Shown here: piece by piece, positions 25,440 through 35,154 of the stretch
Layout: each line of letters begins with the position of its first letter
Position numbering within the stretch: position 1 is the stretch's first letter
Assembly (NCBI GenBank): GCA_041396685.1
Contig: JAWKYD010000013.1
Coordinates: 62,001 to 126,000 of the forward strand
Source: JAUIAI01 sp041396685
Lineage (GTDB): Bacteria > Pseudomonadota > Gammaproteobacteria > Burkholderiales > Burkholderiaceae_E
Direction of reading: 5' to 3'
DNA length: 64,000 nucleotides
Translations under genes and position numbers: made by a program
Notes under the pieces: generated by a model
What the model saw: only the letters and a program-made list of their open reading frames with translations
Database searches by the model: none
Told to the model about the DNA's origin: nothing

Positions 25440-25691
25440 ATGTGCCTGGCAATCCCGATGTGCGTGGTCGAGATCGACGGCTTCGACGCCCGCTGCGAGG
25501 CCAGGGGCGTCGAGCGCAAGGTGAGCCTGTTCATGTTGCAGCACGAGACCATCGTGCCCGGGGACATGGTCATGGTCCACGTCGGCTACGCAATCCAGAA
25601 GATGACTCACCAGGAGGCCCGTTCGGCCTGGGATCTCTACGACCAGATGCTGGCGGCCGGCGACGCCGAGGCGGGCAACGATCATGCATGA
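25440..25691 (+). CDS. hypC: Hydrogenase maturation chaperone HypC
   Basis: 83 residues beginning MCLAIP, so the essential Cys2 is in place when ATG 25440 is used; GAAGGA lies upstream. An in-frame upstream start would bury that cysteine. The later block PGDMVMVHVGYAIQKM is the family signature. HypC shuttles the Fe(CN)2CO unit with HypD and then delivers it to the hydrogenase large-subunit precursor. It overlaps hypA by 8 bases and opens the hypCABDFE operon. Confidence 0.95.
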   Translation: MCLAIPMCVVEIDGFDARCEARGVERKVSLFMLQHETIVPGDMVMVHVGYAIQKMTHQEARSAWDLYDQMLAAGDAEAGNDHA

Positions 25692-26060
25692 GCTGGCCGT
25701 CTGCCAGGGCCTGATGCGCGAGATCGATCGCGTCGCCTGCCGCCATGGGGCGCACGCGGTCAGTGCCGTCACGGTCGCGATCGGCGATCTGAGCGGAGTC
25801 GAGCCCCAGCTGCTGGCACAGGCATTCACGATCGCACGGGCCGGCTCCGTGGCCGGGCTGGCCGAGCTGCGCGTCGAACGCGTAGCGCCCCGTATCGCCT
25901 GCCTGATATGCGCCGCGGTCTGCGATGCCGTCGCCAACCGCCTGCTCTGCGCGCGCTGCGGCAGCTGGCGTGTCGAGGTGGTGGCCGGCGAAGAAATGTT
26001 GCTCAAGAGTGTCGAACTCGTCTTCGACGATGACGAACCACAGACCCGAGGAGAAGACAC

Positions 26061-26088
<28 letters not shown>
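25684..26088 (+). CDS. hypA: Hydrogenase nickel-insertion protein HypA
   Basis: 134 residues starting MHELAVC with the nickel-binding His2. The zinc-binding CxxC pairs are CLIC and CARC, with an additional cysteine between them (AAVC). HypA works with HypB to insert nickel. The acidic C-terminal tail after LKSVELVFDDD is longer than the common form of about 115 residues; this tail overlaps the first 28 bases of hypB. Confidence 0.92.
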
Positions 26089-26873
<785 letters not shown>

Positions 26874-26878
26874 TCGCG

Positions 26879-27973
26879 ATGAACGCGGCCAGAGGCTGGC
26901 TCGAGCGCATCCGCGCCCTGCCCTCGCGCGGCCCGGTGCGCATCATGAACGTGTGCGGCGGCCACGAACGCTCGATCACCATGGCCGGGCTGCGAGGCGT
27001 GCTACCGCCGCAGATCGAGTTGATTCCCGGTCCCGGCTGCCCGGTCTGCGTGTGCCCCGAGGAGGACATCGTCGCGGCCATCGCTCTTGCGCTCGAAGCA
27101 AAGGCGATCGTGGTCGCCTTCGGGGACATGCTGCGGGTTCCCTGCAATGTGCCGAAGTCGGAACCCCGTTCGCTCGAGCAGGCCCGCTCGGCAGGAGCCG
27201 ACATCCGCGCCGTCGCATCGCCCCAGGAGGCCGTGCGCATCGCGACCGCCCACCCCGACCGTGAGGTCGTGTTCTTCGCGGCCGGCTTCGAAACCACCAT
27301 GGCGCCGGTGGCCGGGCTCATCGGACAGGGTCTGCCCGCCAATCTGTCCGTGCTGTTGTCCGGACGACTCACGTGGCCGGCGGTGGCGATGCTGCTCGAC
27401 TCGGGCACGCGCGGCTTCGACGCCCTGATCGCACCAGGGCATGTTGCGGCCGTGATGGGCCCCGAGCAGTGGCAGTTCGTGCCCGAGGCGCACGGACTAC
27501 CGGCGGCAATCGCCGGTTTCTCGTCCGACAGCCTTCTGGCCGCGATCTGGTCGGTGCTGCGCCAGCACCTCGAGAGGCATCCGTTTCTGGACAACTGCTA
27601 CGAGGCCGTGGTCCGGCCGGGCGGCAATCCTTCAGCACGACGGCTGCTCGAGCACACTTTCGAGGTGGTCGATGCGAACTGGCGCGGTATCGGCTCGATC
27701 GCGGCATCGGGTTTTGCCCCGCGCGACGCCGCCGTCGATGCCCGTCGGCGCTTTCCCGTGACCGAGCGGCACGATCGCAGGAGAGCCGGCCAGATGCCCG
27801 CCGGCTGCGACTGCGCCCGGGTCGTGCTCGGCCGCGTCCGACCGAACGAGTGCGCGCTCTACGGCAGGGCTTGCACGCCGCGCGAGCCGGTCGGCCCATG
27901 CATGGTGTCCGACGAAGGCGCATGCCGCATCTGGTGGGCCAGCGGCTTGCGCGAGCGGGCCGCGACTGCCTGA
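26879..27973 (+). CDS. hypD: Hydrogenase Fe(CN)2CO-assembly protein HypD
   Basis: 364-residue Fe-S scaffold protein. Catalytic-site motifs are MNVCGGHE, GPGCPVCVCP, AFGDMLRVP and FAAGFETTM; the C-terminal cysteines for the 4Fe-4S cluster are in GCDCARV, ECALYGRAC and EGACRIWW. The first motif has Glu where Escherichia coli HypD has Thr after GGH. The stop overlaps the hypF ATG. It holds the iron while HypE and HypF-derived cyanides are attached, in complex with HypC. Confidence 0.94.
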   Translation: MNAARGWLERIRALPSRGPVRIMNVCGGHERSITMAGLRGVLPPQIELIPGPGCPVCVCPEEDIVAAIALALEAKAIVVAFGDMLRVPCNVPKSEPRSLEQARSAGADIRAVASPQEAVRIATAHPDREVVFFAAGFETTMAPVAGLIGQGLPANLSVLLSGRLTWPAVAMLLDSGTRGFDALIAPGHVAAVMGPEQWQFVPEAHGLPAAIAGFSSDSLLAAIWSVLRQHLERHPFLDNCYEAVVRPGGNPSARRLLEHTFEVVDANWRGIGSIAASGFAPRDAAVDARRRFPVTERHDRRRAGQMPAGCDCARVVLGRVRPNECALYGRACTPREPVGPCMVSDEGACRIWWASGLRERAATA

Positions 27974-30330
27974 TGGACGGCACCGCCCGCCACGGGCCGC
28001 CCGTCGCGCGTCGCCTGCTGGTCTCGGGTCGGGTCCAGGGGGTCGGTTTCCGGCCGTTCGTGCATCGGCTCGCGCACCGGCTCGAGCTCGATGGCTGGGT
28101 ACGCAACGAAGGTGGCTCGGTGCTGATCCACGTCGAGGGTCCGCGCGAGCGCGTCGAACGATTCGGTGCCGCACTGGTCGCGCAGGCACCGTCGGCGTCG
28201 CGTGCCGAAAGCATCGTCACGACAGATGCCGTGGCCCAGCGCAAAGCCGGCTTCGTGATCGACACGAGCGTGTCGCGGGTTTCGGTCGCGGTCCACCTGC
28301 CGCCCGATCTGTTCGTCTGCGAAGCGTGTCTGGCCGAGATGAACGACCACCGCGCCCGTCGCCACCGCTATCCGTTCATCAACTGCACCCAATGCGGCCC
28401 GCGCTTCACGATCATCGACGGCCTGCCCTACGACCGGGCGCGCACCACCATGGCCGGTTTCACGCTGTGCCCCGATTGCGCACGCGAGTTCGAGACCCCC
28501 GGTGATCGCCGTTTTCACGCCCAGCCGCTCGCCTGTCCGCGCTGCGGGCCGCGGTGCCTGTTCGAAGCCGGCCGCACGACGATCGTCGACACCGACGAGG
28601 CGCTGGCCGCGACGCTGGCCGCCCTGAACCGCGCCGAGATCGTGGCGGTCAAGGGTATTGGCGGCTATCACTTGTTCGCCGACGCCTGCGACCCGACCGC
28701 GGTGGCCAGGTTACGGACTCGCAAGGGCCGGCCCGACAAGCCCCTGGCCGTATTGTTCCCGACCCACGAGGACGACCCGCTCGGACCATTGAGCCAATGG
28801 CTCACGCCGAGCCGGTCCGAACGCGATGCCTTGCTCGATCCGGCCCGACCGATCGTGCTCGTGCGACGCCGCGCCGTCGGTTCCGCCATCACGAACGCGC
28901 TCGACGCCATGGCCACATCGCCACCTGGCGAGCGCCCGCCATCCGACACCACCGCCGAGCTTGCTGCCGGCATCGCACCGGGTCTTGCCGAGATCGGCGC
29001 GATGCTGCCCTACAGTCCCTTGCATCATCTGCTGACGCGCGCCTTCGGCCGCCCGCTGATCGCCACCTCGGGCAATGTCTCGGGCGAGCCCGTGCTCACT
29101 GATCCCGACGATGCCCGCCGGCGCCTGGCGGGCATCGCCGACGCATTCCTGCATCACGATCGACCGATCGCGCGGCCGGCCGATGACACGGTCTTGAGGA
29201 CGAGCGCGGGACGCCTGCGCCCGCTGCGCATCGGTCGCGGTCTGGCACCGTTGGAGCTCGAGATGCCGGTCGCGCTCGATGCACCCGTGCTCGCCACCGG
29301 CGGGCACATGAAAACGGCGATCGCGCTCGGTTTCGGCAAGCGTCTGGTGCTCTCGCCACACATCGGCGACCTCGACTCGCCGCGCGCGCTGTTGGTTTTC
29401 GAGTCACTGGCCGACGATCTTCAGTCGCTGTACGGACAGCGAGCGGTGCGCCTGGTCTGTGACGCCCATCCCGGCTACGCCTCGAGCCGCTGGGCGCGTG
29501 CCCGCGGCCTGCCCGTCCACACCGTGCCGCACCACAACGCCCATGCCGCCAGCATCACGCTCGATCATCCCGATGTTCGCGACTGGCTGGTTTTCGCCTG
29601 GGACGGCGTCGGCCTGGGCACCGATGGCACGCTGTGGGGTGGCGAGGCCTTGGTGGGCGGCCCCGGTCGCTGGCAGCGAGCGGGCTCGTTCATGCCGTTC
29701 ATGCCGGTCGGCGGCGAACGCGCGGCGCGCGAACCCTGGCGTTCGGCGGCGGCCCTCTGCTGGCAGGCAGGCCTGGCATTCGAGCGCCCGATCGAACGGG
29801 TGCACCTCGCGCGGCAGGCTTGGCAGCGCGGCCTCAACTCACCCTCGACGTCGGCCGTCGGCCGGCTGTTCGACGCCGCTGCCAGCCTGCTGCTGGGTCT
29901 GGACCACACCAGCTTCGAGGGTCAGGGACCGATGTGGCTCGAGGCACGCGCGCAAGGCGATGGTCGCGCGATCGATCTGCCGATGATCAGCGACGGCCCG
30001 CTCGTGCGCACCGACTGGCGACCGCTGCTGGTCCACCTGCTCGATGCGGAGTTGTCCATCGAGCAACGCGCGGCCGATTTCCACGAGACCCTGGCGGGTG
30101 CCGCGCTCGTGCAGGCGCAACACATCGCCGCCAGCAGCAGGATCGAGGCGGTGGGTCTCGGTGGCGGCGTGTTCCAGAACCGACGACTGGTCGAGGCGAT
30201 GAGCCGTCAGTTCTCAACGGCCGGTTTCGACCTGCGCACCGCGCAGCGCATCCCGGTCAATGACGGAGGCCTGAGTGCCGGCCAGATGCTCGAACACGCG
30301 GCGACGGTGGCCGTGGCGGCTCGCGCATGA
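27973..30330 (+). CDS. hypF: Carbamoyltransferase HypF
   Basis: 785 residues with the full domain set: acylphosphatase-like (VSGRVQGVGFRPFVHRLA), zinc-finger-like CxxC pairs (CEAC, CTQC, CPDC, CPRC), YrdC-like nucleotide-binding domain (VAVKGIGGYHLFADA, KGRPDKPLAV, SGNVSGEP), and a Kae1-like C-terminal domain (PHHNAHAAS, WDGVGLGTDGTLWGGE, GLGGGVFQNRRL). It makes the thiocarboxamide on HypE from carbamoyl phosphate, source of the cyanide ligands. The ATG at 27973 overlaps the hypD stop; the much longer open frame upstream is not coding. The stop overlaps hypE. Confidence 0.95.
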   Translation: MDGTARHGPPVARRLLVSGRVQGVGFRPFVHRLAHRLELDGWVRNEGGSVLIHVEGPRERVERFGAALVAQAPSASRAESIVTTDAVAQRKAGFVIDTSVSRVSVAVHLPPDLFVCEACLAEMNDHRARRHRYPFINCTQCGPRFTIIDGLPYDRARTTMAGFTLCPDCAREFETPGDRRFHAQPLACPRCGPRCLFEAGRTTIVDTDEALAATLAALNRAEIVAVKGIGGYHLFADACDPTAVARLRTRKGRPDKPLAVLFPTHEDDPLGPLSQWLTPSRSERDALLDPARPIVLVRRRAVGSAITNALDAMATSPPGERPPSDTTAELAAGIAPGLAEIGAMLPYSPLHHLLTRAFGRPLIATSGNVSGEPVLTDPDDARRRLAGIADAFLHHDRPIARPADDTVLRTSAGRLRPLRIGRGLAPLELEMPVALDAPVLATGGHMKTAIALGFGKRLVLSPHIGDLDSPRALLVFESLADDLQSLYGQRAVRLVCDAHPGYASSRWARARGLPVHTVPHHNAHAASITLDHPDVRDWLVFAWDGVGLGTDGTLWGGEALVGGPGRWQRAGSFMPFMPVGGERAAREPWRSAAALCWQAGLAFERPIERVHLARQAWQRGLNSPSTSAVGRLFDAAASLLLGLDHTSFEGQGPMWLEARAQGDGRAIDLPMISDGPLVRTDWRPLLVHLLDAELSIEQRAADFHETLAGAALVQAQHIAASSRIEAVGLGGGVFQNRRLVEAMSRQFSTAGFDLRTAQRIPVNDGGLSAGQMLEHAATVAVAARA

Positions 30331-31325
30331 CCGAACGCGTCACGCTCGCCCAAGGCAATGGCGGCCGCCGCATGCGCGAGTTGATCGCGCAGGTGTTCGT
30401 GACGGCATTCGGCGCCGCCGCGCCGGACACCCGCGTGGACGCCGCCATCGTCGGCGACCCGGGCGGACCGTTGGTATTGACCACCGATGGTTTCACGGTC
30501 CAGCCACTCGAGTTTCCCGGCGGCGACCTCGGCGCACTGGCGGTACACGGCAGCCTCAATGACCTGGCGGTCGCCGGCGCCGAGCCCCGCTATCTGACCC
30601 TCGGTGTGATCCTCGAGGAAGGCTTCGAGATCGAGGTCCTGCGCCGGCTGGTCGCCAGCTTCGCACGGGAAGCGGCGGCCGCCAACGTGAGGCTCGTGGC
30701 CGGCGACACCAAGGTGGTGCCGCGCGGCCACGGCGGCGGCGCCTACTTCACGGTCACCGCCGCCGGCGTCCTGGCGCGACCGGGGCTGACACCCGCTGCC
30801 CCGCGGCCGGGAGACCGGCTGCTGGTCAGCGGACCGCTCGGCGATCACGGCGTGGCGGTGATGCTGGCGCGCGAGGATTTCGGCATGTCCGGCGACGTTC
30901 GTTCCGACTGCGCCCCGGTCCTCGGGCTCTGCCGAGCGCTGTGGCCGCTGCCCGGGCTTCGATTCACCCGCGATCCGACGCGCGGTGGGCTGGCCGGCGT
31001 GACGCACGAGATCGCGACCGCGTGCGGGCACGGCATACGGCTCGTCGACGACTCGATTCCGATTCGCGACCAGACGCGCGTGATCTGCGAGATGCTCGGC
31101 TTCGACGCATTGACCCTGGCCTGTGAGGGCCGCGTGATCGCGGTCGTGGCCTGCGACGAAGCACCGCGGGCCCTGCGCCGCTGGCGCAATCTGCCGTCGG
31201 GGCGCGACGCCGCCATCATCGGGACGATCGTTGCCGGCGCCTCGACCGTCGTCCTCGAAACCCCGCTCGGTGGCGAGCGAATCATCGAAGAACTGGACGA
31301 CGATCCGCTGCCCCGGATCTGCTGA
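30327..31325 (+). CDS. hypE: Hydrogenase cyanide-ligand synthesis protein HypE
   Basis: 332-residue PurM-like ATPase ending in the obligatory PRIC tetrapeptide, whose C-terminal cysteine is carbamoylated by HypF and dehydrated to thiocyanate. N-terminal LAQGNGGRRM and the ATP-binding segments VLTTDGFTV, GDLGALAVHGSLNDLAV and VAGDTKVV are present. Last gene of the operon, overlapping hypF by 4 bases and converging on the group 3b protease gene 7 bases later. Confidence 0.95.
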   Translation: MTERVTLAQGNGGRRMRELIAQVFVTAFGAAAPDTRVDAAIVGDPGGPLVLTTDGFTVQPLEFPGGDLGALAVHGSLNDLAVAGAEPRYLTLGVILEEGFEIEVLRRLVASFAREAAAANVRLVAGDTKVVPRGHGGGAYFTVTAAGVLARPGLTPAAPRPGDRLLVSGPLGDHGVAVMLAREDFGMSGDVRSDCAPVLGLCRALWPLPGLRFTRDPTRGGLAGVTHEIATACGHGIRLVDDSIPIRDQTRVICEMLGFDALTLACEGRVIAVVACDEAPRALRRWRNLPSGRDAAIIGTIVAGASTVVLETPLGGERIIEELDDDPLPRIC

Positions 31326-31332
31326 GTCCGAC

Positions 31333-31770
31333 TCAAACGGCGAGCCATGAGGCCAGCAGGCGCCGCGCCGCCGCCAGCACGGGCGCGGACAATCCCTGCC
31401 CGGCGCCGAACGCCGCGCCCTCGATCGCATAGACCTCGAGCCTTGCCGGCAGCCGGTCGAGATTGCGCGCCGTCTCGACCGCCTCGGCCAGACCGAAGGC
31501 ATGGGTCGAATAGTGAAAGTAACCTGTCGGCAGCGGCCGCGCGCGGGCGTCGAAGCACGTCACCGTACCGGCCGGCGCGCCACTGCGAGAGGCGTCGAAC
31601 AACACCACGTCGGCTCGGTTCGCCAGAACACCGATGAGCGCGGCGCCGTCGCCTCCGAGATCGAGCGCGTCGCGGCCGGCGCCGGCCAGGGCATCGACCA
31701 GCCAGGGACCCACGCCGTCGTCTCCCCGCCAGGGGTTGCCAAGGCCCACAAACAGCCGGTTCTCAGCCAC
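31333..31770 (-). CDS. Hydrogenase maturation protease for the group 3b enzyme
   Basis: 145-residue endopeptidase of the HycI/HoxW/FrhD superfamily. GLGNPWRGDDGVGP, the aspartate in VVLFDASRSG and the histidine in YFHYSTHAFGL mark the nickel-sensing site. It overlaps the 3' end of the adjacent large-subunit gene by 8 bases, so it presumably removes that subunit's short C-terminal peptide. It is distinct from the fused protease at 24264-25223, giving one protease per hydrogenase. Confidence 0.9.
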   Translation of the reverse strand: MAENRLFVGLGNPWRGDDGVGPWLVDALAGAGRDALDLGGDGAALIGVLANRADVVLFDASRSGAPAGTVTCFDARARPLPTGYFHYSTHAFGLAEAVETARNLDRLPARLEVYAIEGAAFGAGQGLSAPVLAAARRLLASWLAV

Positions 31771-33061
31771 GGACGATCGTCAGACGCAGGAAATGCGTAG
31801 CGCAGGAGATGCATGGATCGTAGTTGCGGATCGTCTGCTCGCAGCGGTGGCGCAATGCATCGTCATCGAGGTCGAGACTGGCGGCCACCACGCGCGCCAG
31901 GTCGGCCTCGATCTGCGGTTGGTTCTGAGAGGTCGGCGGCACGATCCAGGCGTCCTCGATGCGGCCTTCTGCATCGATCCGGTAGCGGTGGTAGCAGATG
32001 CCGCGCGGCGCCTCCGTACAGCCGTGGCCCTCGCCGGCGCGGTCGCAGGCTTCGACGAATGCGGGCCCGGCTGGCCGGTAGGAGCGCGCGAGCCGTAGCG
32101 CTTCCTCGGCCGCGTATTGAACCTCGATCATGCGCACCACGATGGACTGGAAGCCGTTACGCACTACCGGGCCGAGCCCGCAGTCGTGCGCCGTCTGCCG
32201 ACACGCGGCACTCAGGCGCGCGTGGTTGTTCGCATAGCGCGCCAGCGGCCCGACCAGATAGCGCGATCCGTCGCGCATGCGGCCGTGCAGCGCGTTCGAA
32301 TGGGCCACGTGCTCCTCGACGAAATGCGCCTCGAAGTGGGCGGGGTCGATGTCCAGCCCCCGACTGGAGACGATGCGTCCCGCCTCGATCGGATAGCAAT
32401 CGGGATGGGCCAGCGACACGAACAGATAGTCGCCTTCGTCGTCGGAGAACTCGAAACCGGCAAAACGCAGCGCCAGTTCGCGGGCCGCATCGACCGCCCA
32501 GGTCAACTCGGGGATCAATGCAGCGATGCGCTCTGTTTCGGGCAGTCTGTAGAAGCCGCCGATGCGCGTGTTCACCGGGTGTACGGCGCGGCCGCCGATC
32601 ACCTCCATGATCGTGTTGCCGAGCTTCTTGAGCCGCAGCGCCTTCTCGACCAGCGCCGGATCCGCCATTGAGATCTGGATCGCGTTGTCCAGGCCCATGA
32701 AGTCGGGCGCGTGCAGCATCGCCGCATGCAGAACATGGCTTTGGATCCATTCGCCGCAGTAGAGCAAGCGCCGCAGATCGCGCACCGTCGGTGTGAGCTC
32801 GACGCCCAGTGCCGCCTCGACCGCCTGGCTCGCGCTCGCGATGTAGGCAACGGGGCAGATGCCGCAGATGCGCGAGGTGATGTCCGGCGCCTCGCGCGCC
32901 TGGCGACCACGCAGAAAGGCCTCGAAGAAGCGCGGCGGCTCGAAGATTCGAAACGCCACCGATTCGATCTCCCGACCGTTCAGGTGCACGGTGAGCGCGC
33001 CCTCACCTTCCACGCGAGCGAGATTGTCGACCTTGACGATGCGCTTAGCGATGGCGATCAC
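31763..33061 (-). CDS. hydA: Group 3b [NiFe] hydrogenase large subunit
   Basis: 432-residue catalytic subunit of a cytosolic NAD(P)-linked (sulf)hydrogenase. Block IVKVDNLARVEGEGAL, proximal motif RICGICPVAYIAS and distal motif DPCISCATH are intact, with a short removable tail (FLRLTIVRG). Shorter than the group 1 subunit, as expected for the group 3b/3c/3d type. The GTG at 33061 overlaps the small-subunit gene by 17 bases; an in-frame ATG far upstream would add 46 unrelated residues. No export signal. Confidence 0.92.
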   Translation of the reverse strand: MIAIAKRIVKVDNLARVEGEGALTVHLNGREIESVAFRIFEPPRFFEAFLRGRQAREAPDITSRICGICPVAYIASASQAVEAALGVELTPTVRDLRRLLYCGEWIQSHVLHAAMLHAPDFMGLDNAIQISMADPALVEKALRLKKLGNTIMEVIGGRAVHPVNTRIGGFYRLPETERIAALIPELTWAVDAARELALRFAGFEFSDDEGDYLFVSLAHPDCYPIEAGRIVSSRGLDIDPAHFEAHFVEEHVAHSNALHGRMRDGSRYLVGPLARYANNHARLSAACRQTAHDCGLGPVVRNGFQSIVVRMIEVQYAAEEALRLARSYRPAGPAFVEACDRAGEGHGCTEAPRGICYHRYRIDAEGRIEDAWIVPPTSQNQPQIEADLARVVAASLDLDDDALRHRCEQTIRNYDPCISCATHFLRLTIVRG

Positions 33062-33812
33062 CCTCTTCGCGAAACGCCTGGGCGCCGGCGTTGAAGCTGC
33101 GGTAGAGATCGTGCAACTGGCGAGTGCTCGTGCCGTCGGCCGCCAGTCGCTGCGACAGAGACGCCGTATTGGCGTTTTCCTGCGGGCCGAAGCAGCCATA
33201 GCAGCCGCGCGCGTGCGACGGGCAAAGATTGCCGCAGCCGGCCTGGGTCACCGGGCCAAGGCAGGCGGTGCCATGGGCCACCAGCACGCAGACCGTACCG
33301 GCCCGCTTGCATTCCAGGCACTGGGAGCCGCGCGCCACGTTCGGACGGCGCCCCACCAGCAGCGCGGCGATGACTTCGAGCAGCTGATGCTTCGACACCG
33401 GGCAGCCACGCAACTCGAACTCGACCGGCACATGCTCGGCGATCGCCGTCGAGGTGGCCAGGGTACTGATGTACTCGGGCCGCGCATAGACGGCGCGCGT
33501 GAACTCGGCGACATCGGCAAAATTGCGCAAGGCCTGGATACCACCGGCGGTGGCGCAGGCGCCGATCGTGATCAGAATGTTCGACTGCTGTCGGATCTGG
33601 CGGATCCGCTGCGCATCGTGCGCGGTGGTGATCGACCCCTCGACCAGCGAGATGTCGTATGGCCCTGGCGCCACCGCGCTGCTGGCCTCGAGGAACTGGG
33701 CGATCTGCAGGCGCGAGGCGATTCGAAGCAATTCGTCCTCGCAGTCGAGCAGACTCAGCTGACAACCATCACAGGAGGCGAACTTCCAGACCGCGAGCGT
33801 CGGCCCCGCCAT
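33045..33812 (-). CDS. hydD: Group 3b [NiFe] hydrogenase small subunit
   Basis: 255-residue electron-transfer subunit without a Tat signal, hence cytosolic. Proximal cluster ligands: SCDGCQLSLLDCE, IGACATAGG and LRGCP. The C-terminal part has further cysteine groups (CLECKRAGTVC, CLGPVTQAGCGNLCPSHARGCYGC) that bind additional clusters, the arrangement of HyhS/HydD-type subunits. It lies between the flavoprotein gene (4 bases upstream) and the large-subunit gene, with which it overlaps. Confidence 0.92.
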   Translation of the reverse strand: MAGPTLAVWKFASCDGCQLSLLDCEDELLRIASRLQIAQFLEASSAVAPGPYDISLVEGSITTAHDAQRIRQIRQQSNILITIGACATAGGIQALRNFADVAEFTRAVYARPEYISTLATSTAIAEHVPVEFELRGCPVSKHQLLEVIAALLVGRRPNVARGSQCLECKRAGTVCVLVAHGTACLGPVTQAGCGNLCPSHARGCYGCFGPQENANTASLSQRLAADGTSTRQLHDLYRSFNAGAQAFREEGDRHR

Positions 33813-33815
33813 CTG

Positions 33816-34697
33816 TCAGACCTCCGCCCGCGTGATTCGTTCGCTTACATGGTCCCAGCGCAGCACCGGCCCGTCGCGACAGACGAAGCTGGAACCAAAC
33901 TGGCAATGACCGCAGAGCCCCAGCGCACACTTCATGTTGCGCTCCATCGAGATCCAGATCCGGTCGACGGGCACGCCGCGCATCGCCAGGTCACGGGCGG
34001 CAAAACGCATCATGATCTCCGGTCCGCATACGAACGCCGTGACCAGCGCGGGATCCGTACCAGCCAGCGCGGCCTCGAAGGCCTGAGTCACAACGCCCAC
34101 ACGTCCGGTCCAGCCCGGGCCGGCATGATCGACCGTGACATAAGCCGCACAGGAACGCGCCAACGGCCAAGTGTCCAGCAACTCTCGGTAGATCAGCAAT
34201 TCGGGCGAGCGGGCACCGACCACCAGGGTCGCAGCCGCGAACCCCGCGATTGCGGCCCGCGCCGCGAGCACTGCCGGGCGCAACGGCGCGAGCCCGAGAC
34301 CGCCCGCCACGAACAGCAGGTGCCGCCCACGTTGATCGGCCAACGGCCAGGCGGCACCGAACGGTCCGCGCACGCCCAGGGAATCGCCGGGCTGCAGCGC
34401 GTTCACCGCCCGCGACACCGCGCCAACCGCACGGGTCGTGTGCACGATGCGGCCGTGATCGGCGGGATCGCCGGCGATCGAGATCGGGATCTCGCCGACG
34501 CCGAACACGTAAACCATGTTGAACTGACCCGGCAGGAAAGACACCGGCTGACCATCGGGCGGCGCGATCGCCATCGTGCAGACATCAGCGGTTTCCGCCC
34601 GCCGCTCGAGCACCCGCCACAGAGCGGGCGTCATCGGATCGGGTGCGCGGCCGCGCGCCACCGTTCGGAACGACGCCTCAGCCACCGGGCGCGCCAT
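33816..34697 (-). CDS. hydG: Group 3b hydrogenase FAD/NAD(P)-binding subunit
   Basis: About 293-residue ferredoxin-NADP-reductase-fold protein. FAD segment PGQFNMVYVFGVGEIPIS, pyridine-nucleotide segment FVAGGLGLAPLRP and CGPEIMM, then the C-terminal 2Fe-2S loop KCALGLCGHCQFGSSFVC. It passes electrons between NAD(P)H and the Fe-S chain. The start is uncertain: ATG 34697 is used because it reaches into the upstream gene's stop, the pattern of this operon, but no ribosome-binding sequence is clear; ATG 34634 is an alternative. Confidence 0.88.
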   Translation of the reverse strand: MARPVAEASFRTVARGRAPDPMTPALWRVLERRAETADVCTMAIAPPDGQPVSFLPGQFNMVYVFGVGEIPISIAGDPADHGRIVHTTRAVGAVSRAVNALQPGDSLGVRGPFGAAWPLADQRGRHLLFVAGGLGLAPLRPAVLAARAAIAGFAAATLVVGARSPELLIYRELLDTWPLARSCAAYVTVDHAGPGWTGRVGVVTQAFEAALAGTDPALVTAFVCGPEIMMRFAARDLAMRGVPVDRIWISMERNMKCALGLCGHCQFGSSFVCRDGPVLRWDHVSERITRAEV

Positions 34698-35154
34698 AGA
34701 GATCGAGCGCCTGCAGGCGCATCGCATGCATGCGCCTGACCATGTGTGGCGACCAGGTCTTGAACATCAGGTAGCCCAACGCAGGCTCGCGATCGCATTT
34801 GTCACGCAGACAGCCGGCGTCCAGACTGACCGCACGGACATCGTCGATCGCGCGCGCATCGGCCGAGTGCAGATGTGGCGGCACGAGCCACGACCAGCCC
34901 AGGATTTCGCCCGCGTGCAGGGTTTCGATGATCAATGGCGGGCGCTGTGGCCCGCCGATCTCGATGGCGACCGTGCCCGCACGCAGCAGATAAAGCCGGG
35001 TCGCGGCATCGCCCTCACGAAAGATCAGCGTGCCGGGACGGAAGCGCTCGTTGCGTGCGCACCCGGCCAGCAGCTCGATGGCGTCGCGATCGAAGGCCCG
35101 GAAAACCGGGTGCTCGGCGAGGATCCGGCCGATGTCACGAATCGCCACGTTCAT
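34678..35154 (-). CDS. Stand-alone cyclic-nucleotide-binding-fold protein in the 3b hydrogenase operon
   Basis: 158 residues made of a single CRP/FNR-type beta-barrel (FREGDAATRLYLLRAGTVAIEI then HAGEILGWSWLVPP) and a C-terminal helix. There is no helix-turn-helix, so it is not a DNA-binding regulator by itself. The phosphate-binding cassette reads GEILGWSWLVPPHLHSADARA, without the canonical R-x-A following a GEL segment, so classical cAMP binding is doubtful. It lies inside the structural operon between HydB and HydG, overlapping each by about 20 bases, which points to a subunit or allosteric partner of the hydrogenase. Start at ATG 35154. Confidence 0.8.
   Translation of the reverse strand: MNVAIRDIGRILAEHPVFRAFDRDAIELLAGCARNERFRPGTLIFREGDAATRLYLLRAGTVAIEIGGPQRPPLIIETLHAGEILGWSWLVPPHLHSADARAIDDVRAVSLDAGCLRDKCDREPALGYLMFKTWSPHMVRRMHAMRLQALDLYGAPGG

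Noticed and set aside
27373..27972. A 200-residue N-terminal extension of HypF
   Set aside because: HypF begins with its acylphosphatase domain right after ATG 27973, which overlaps the hypD stop; the upstream part is hypD in another frame.
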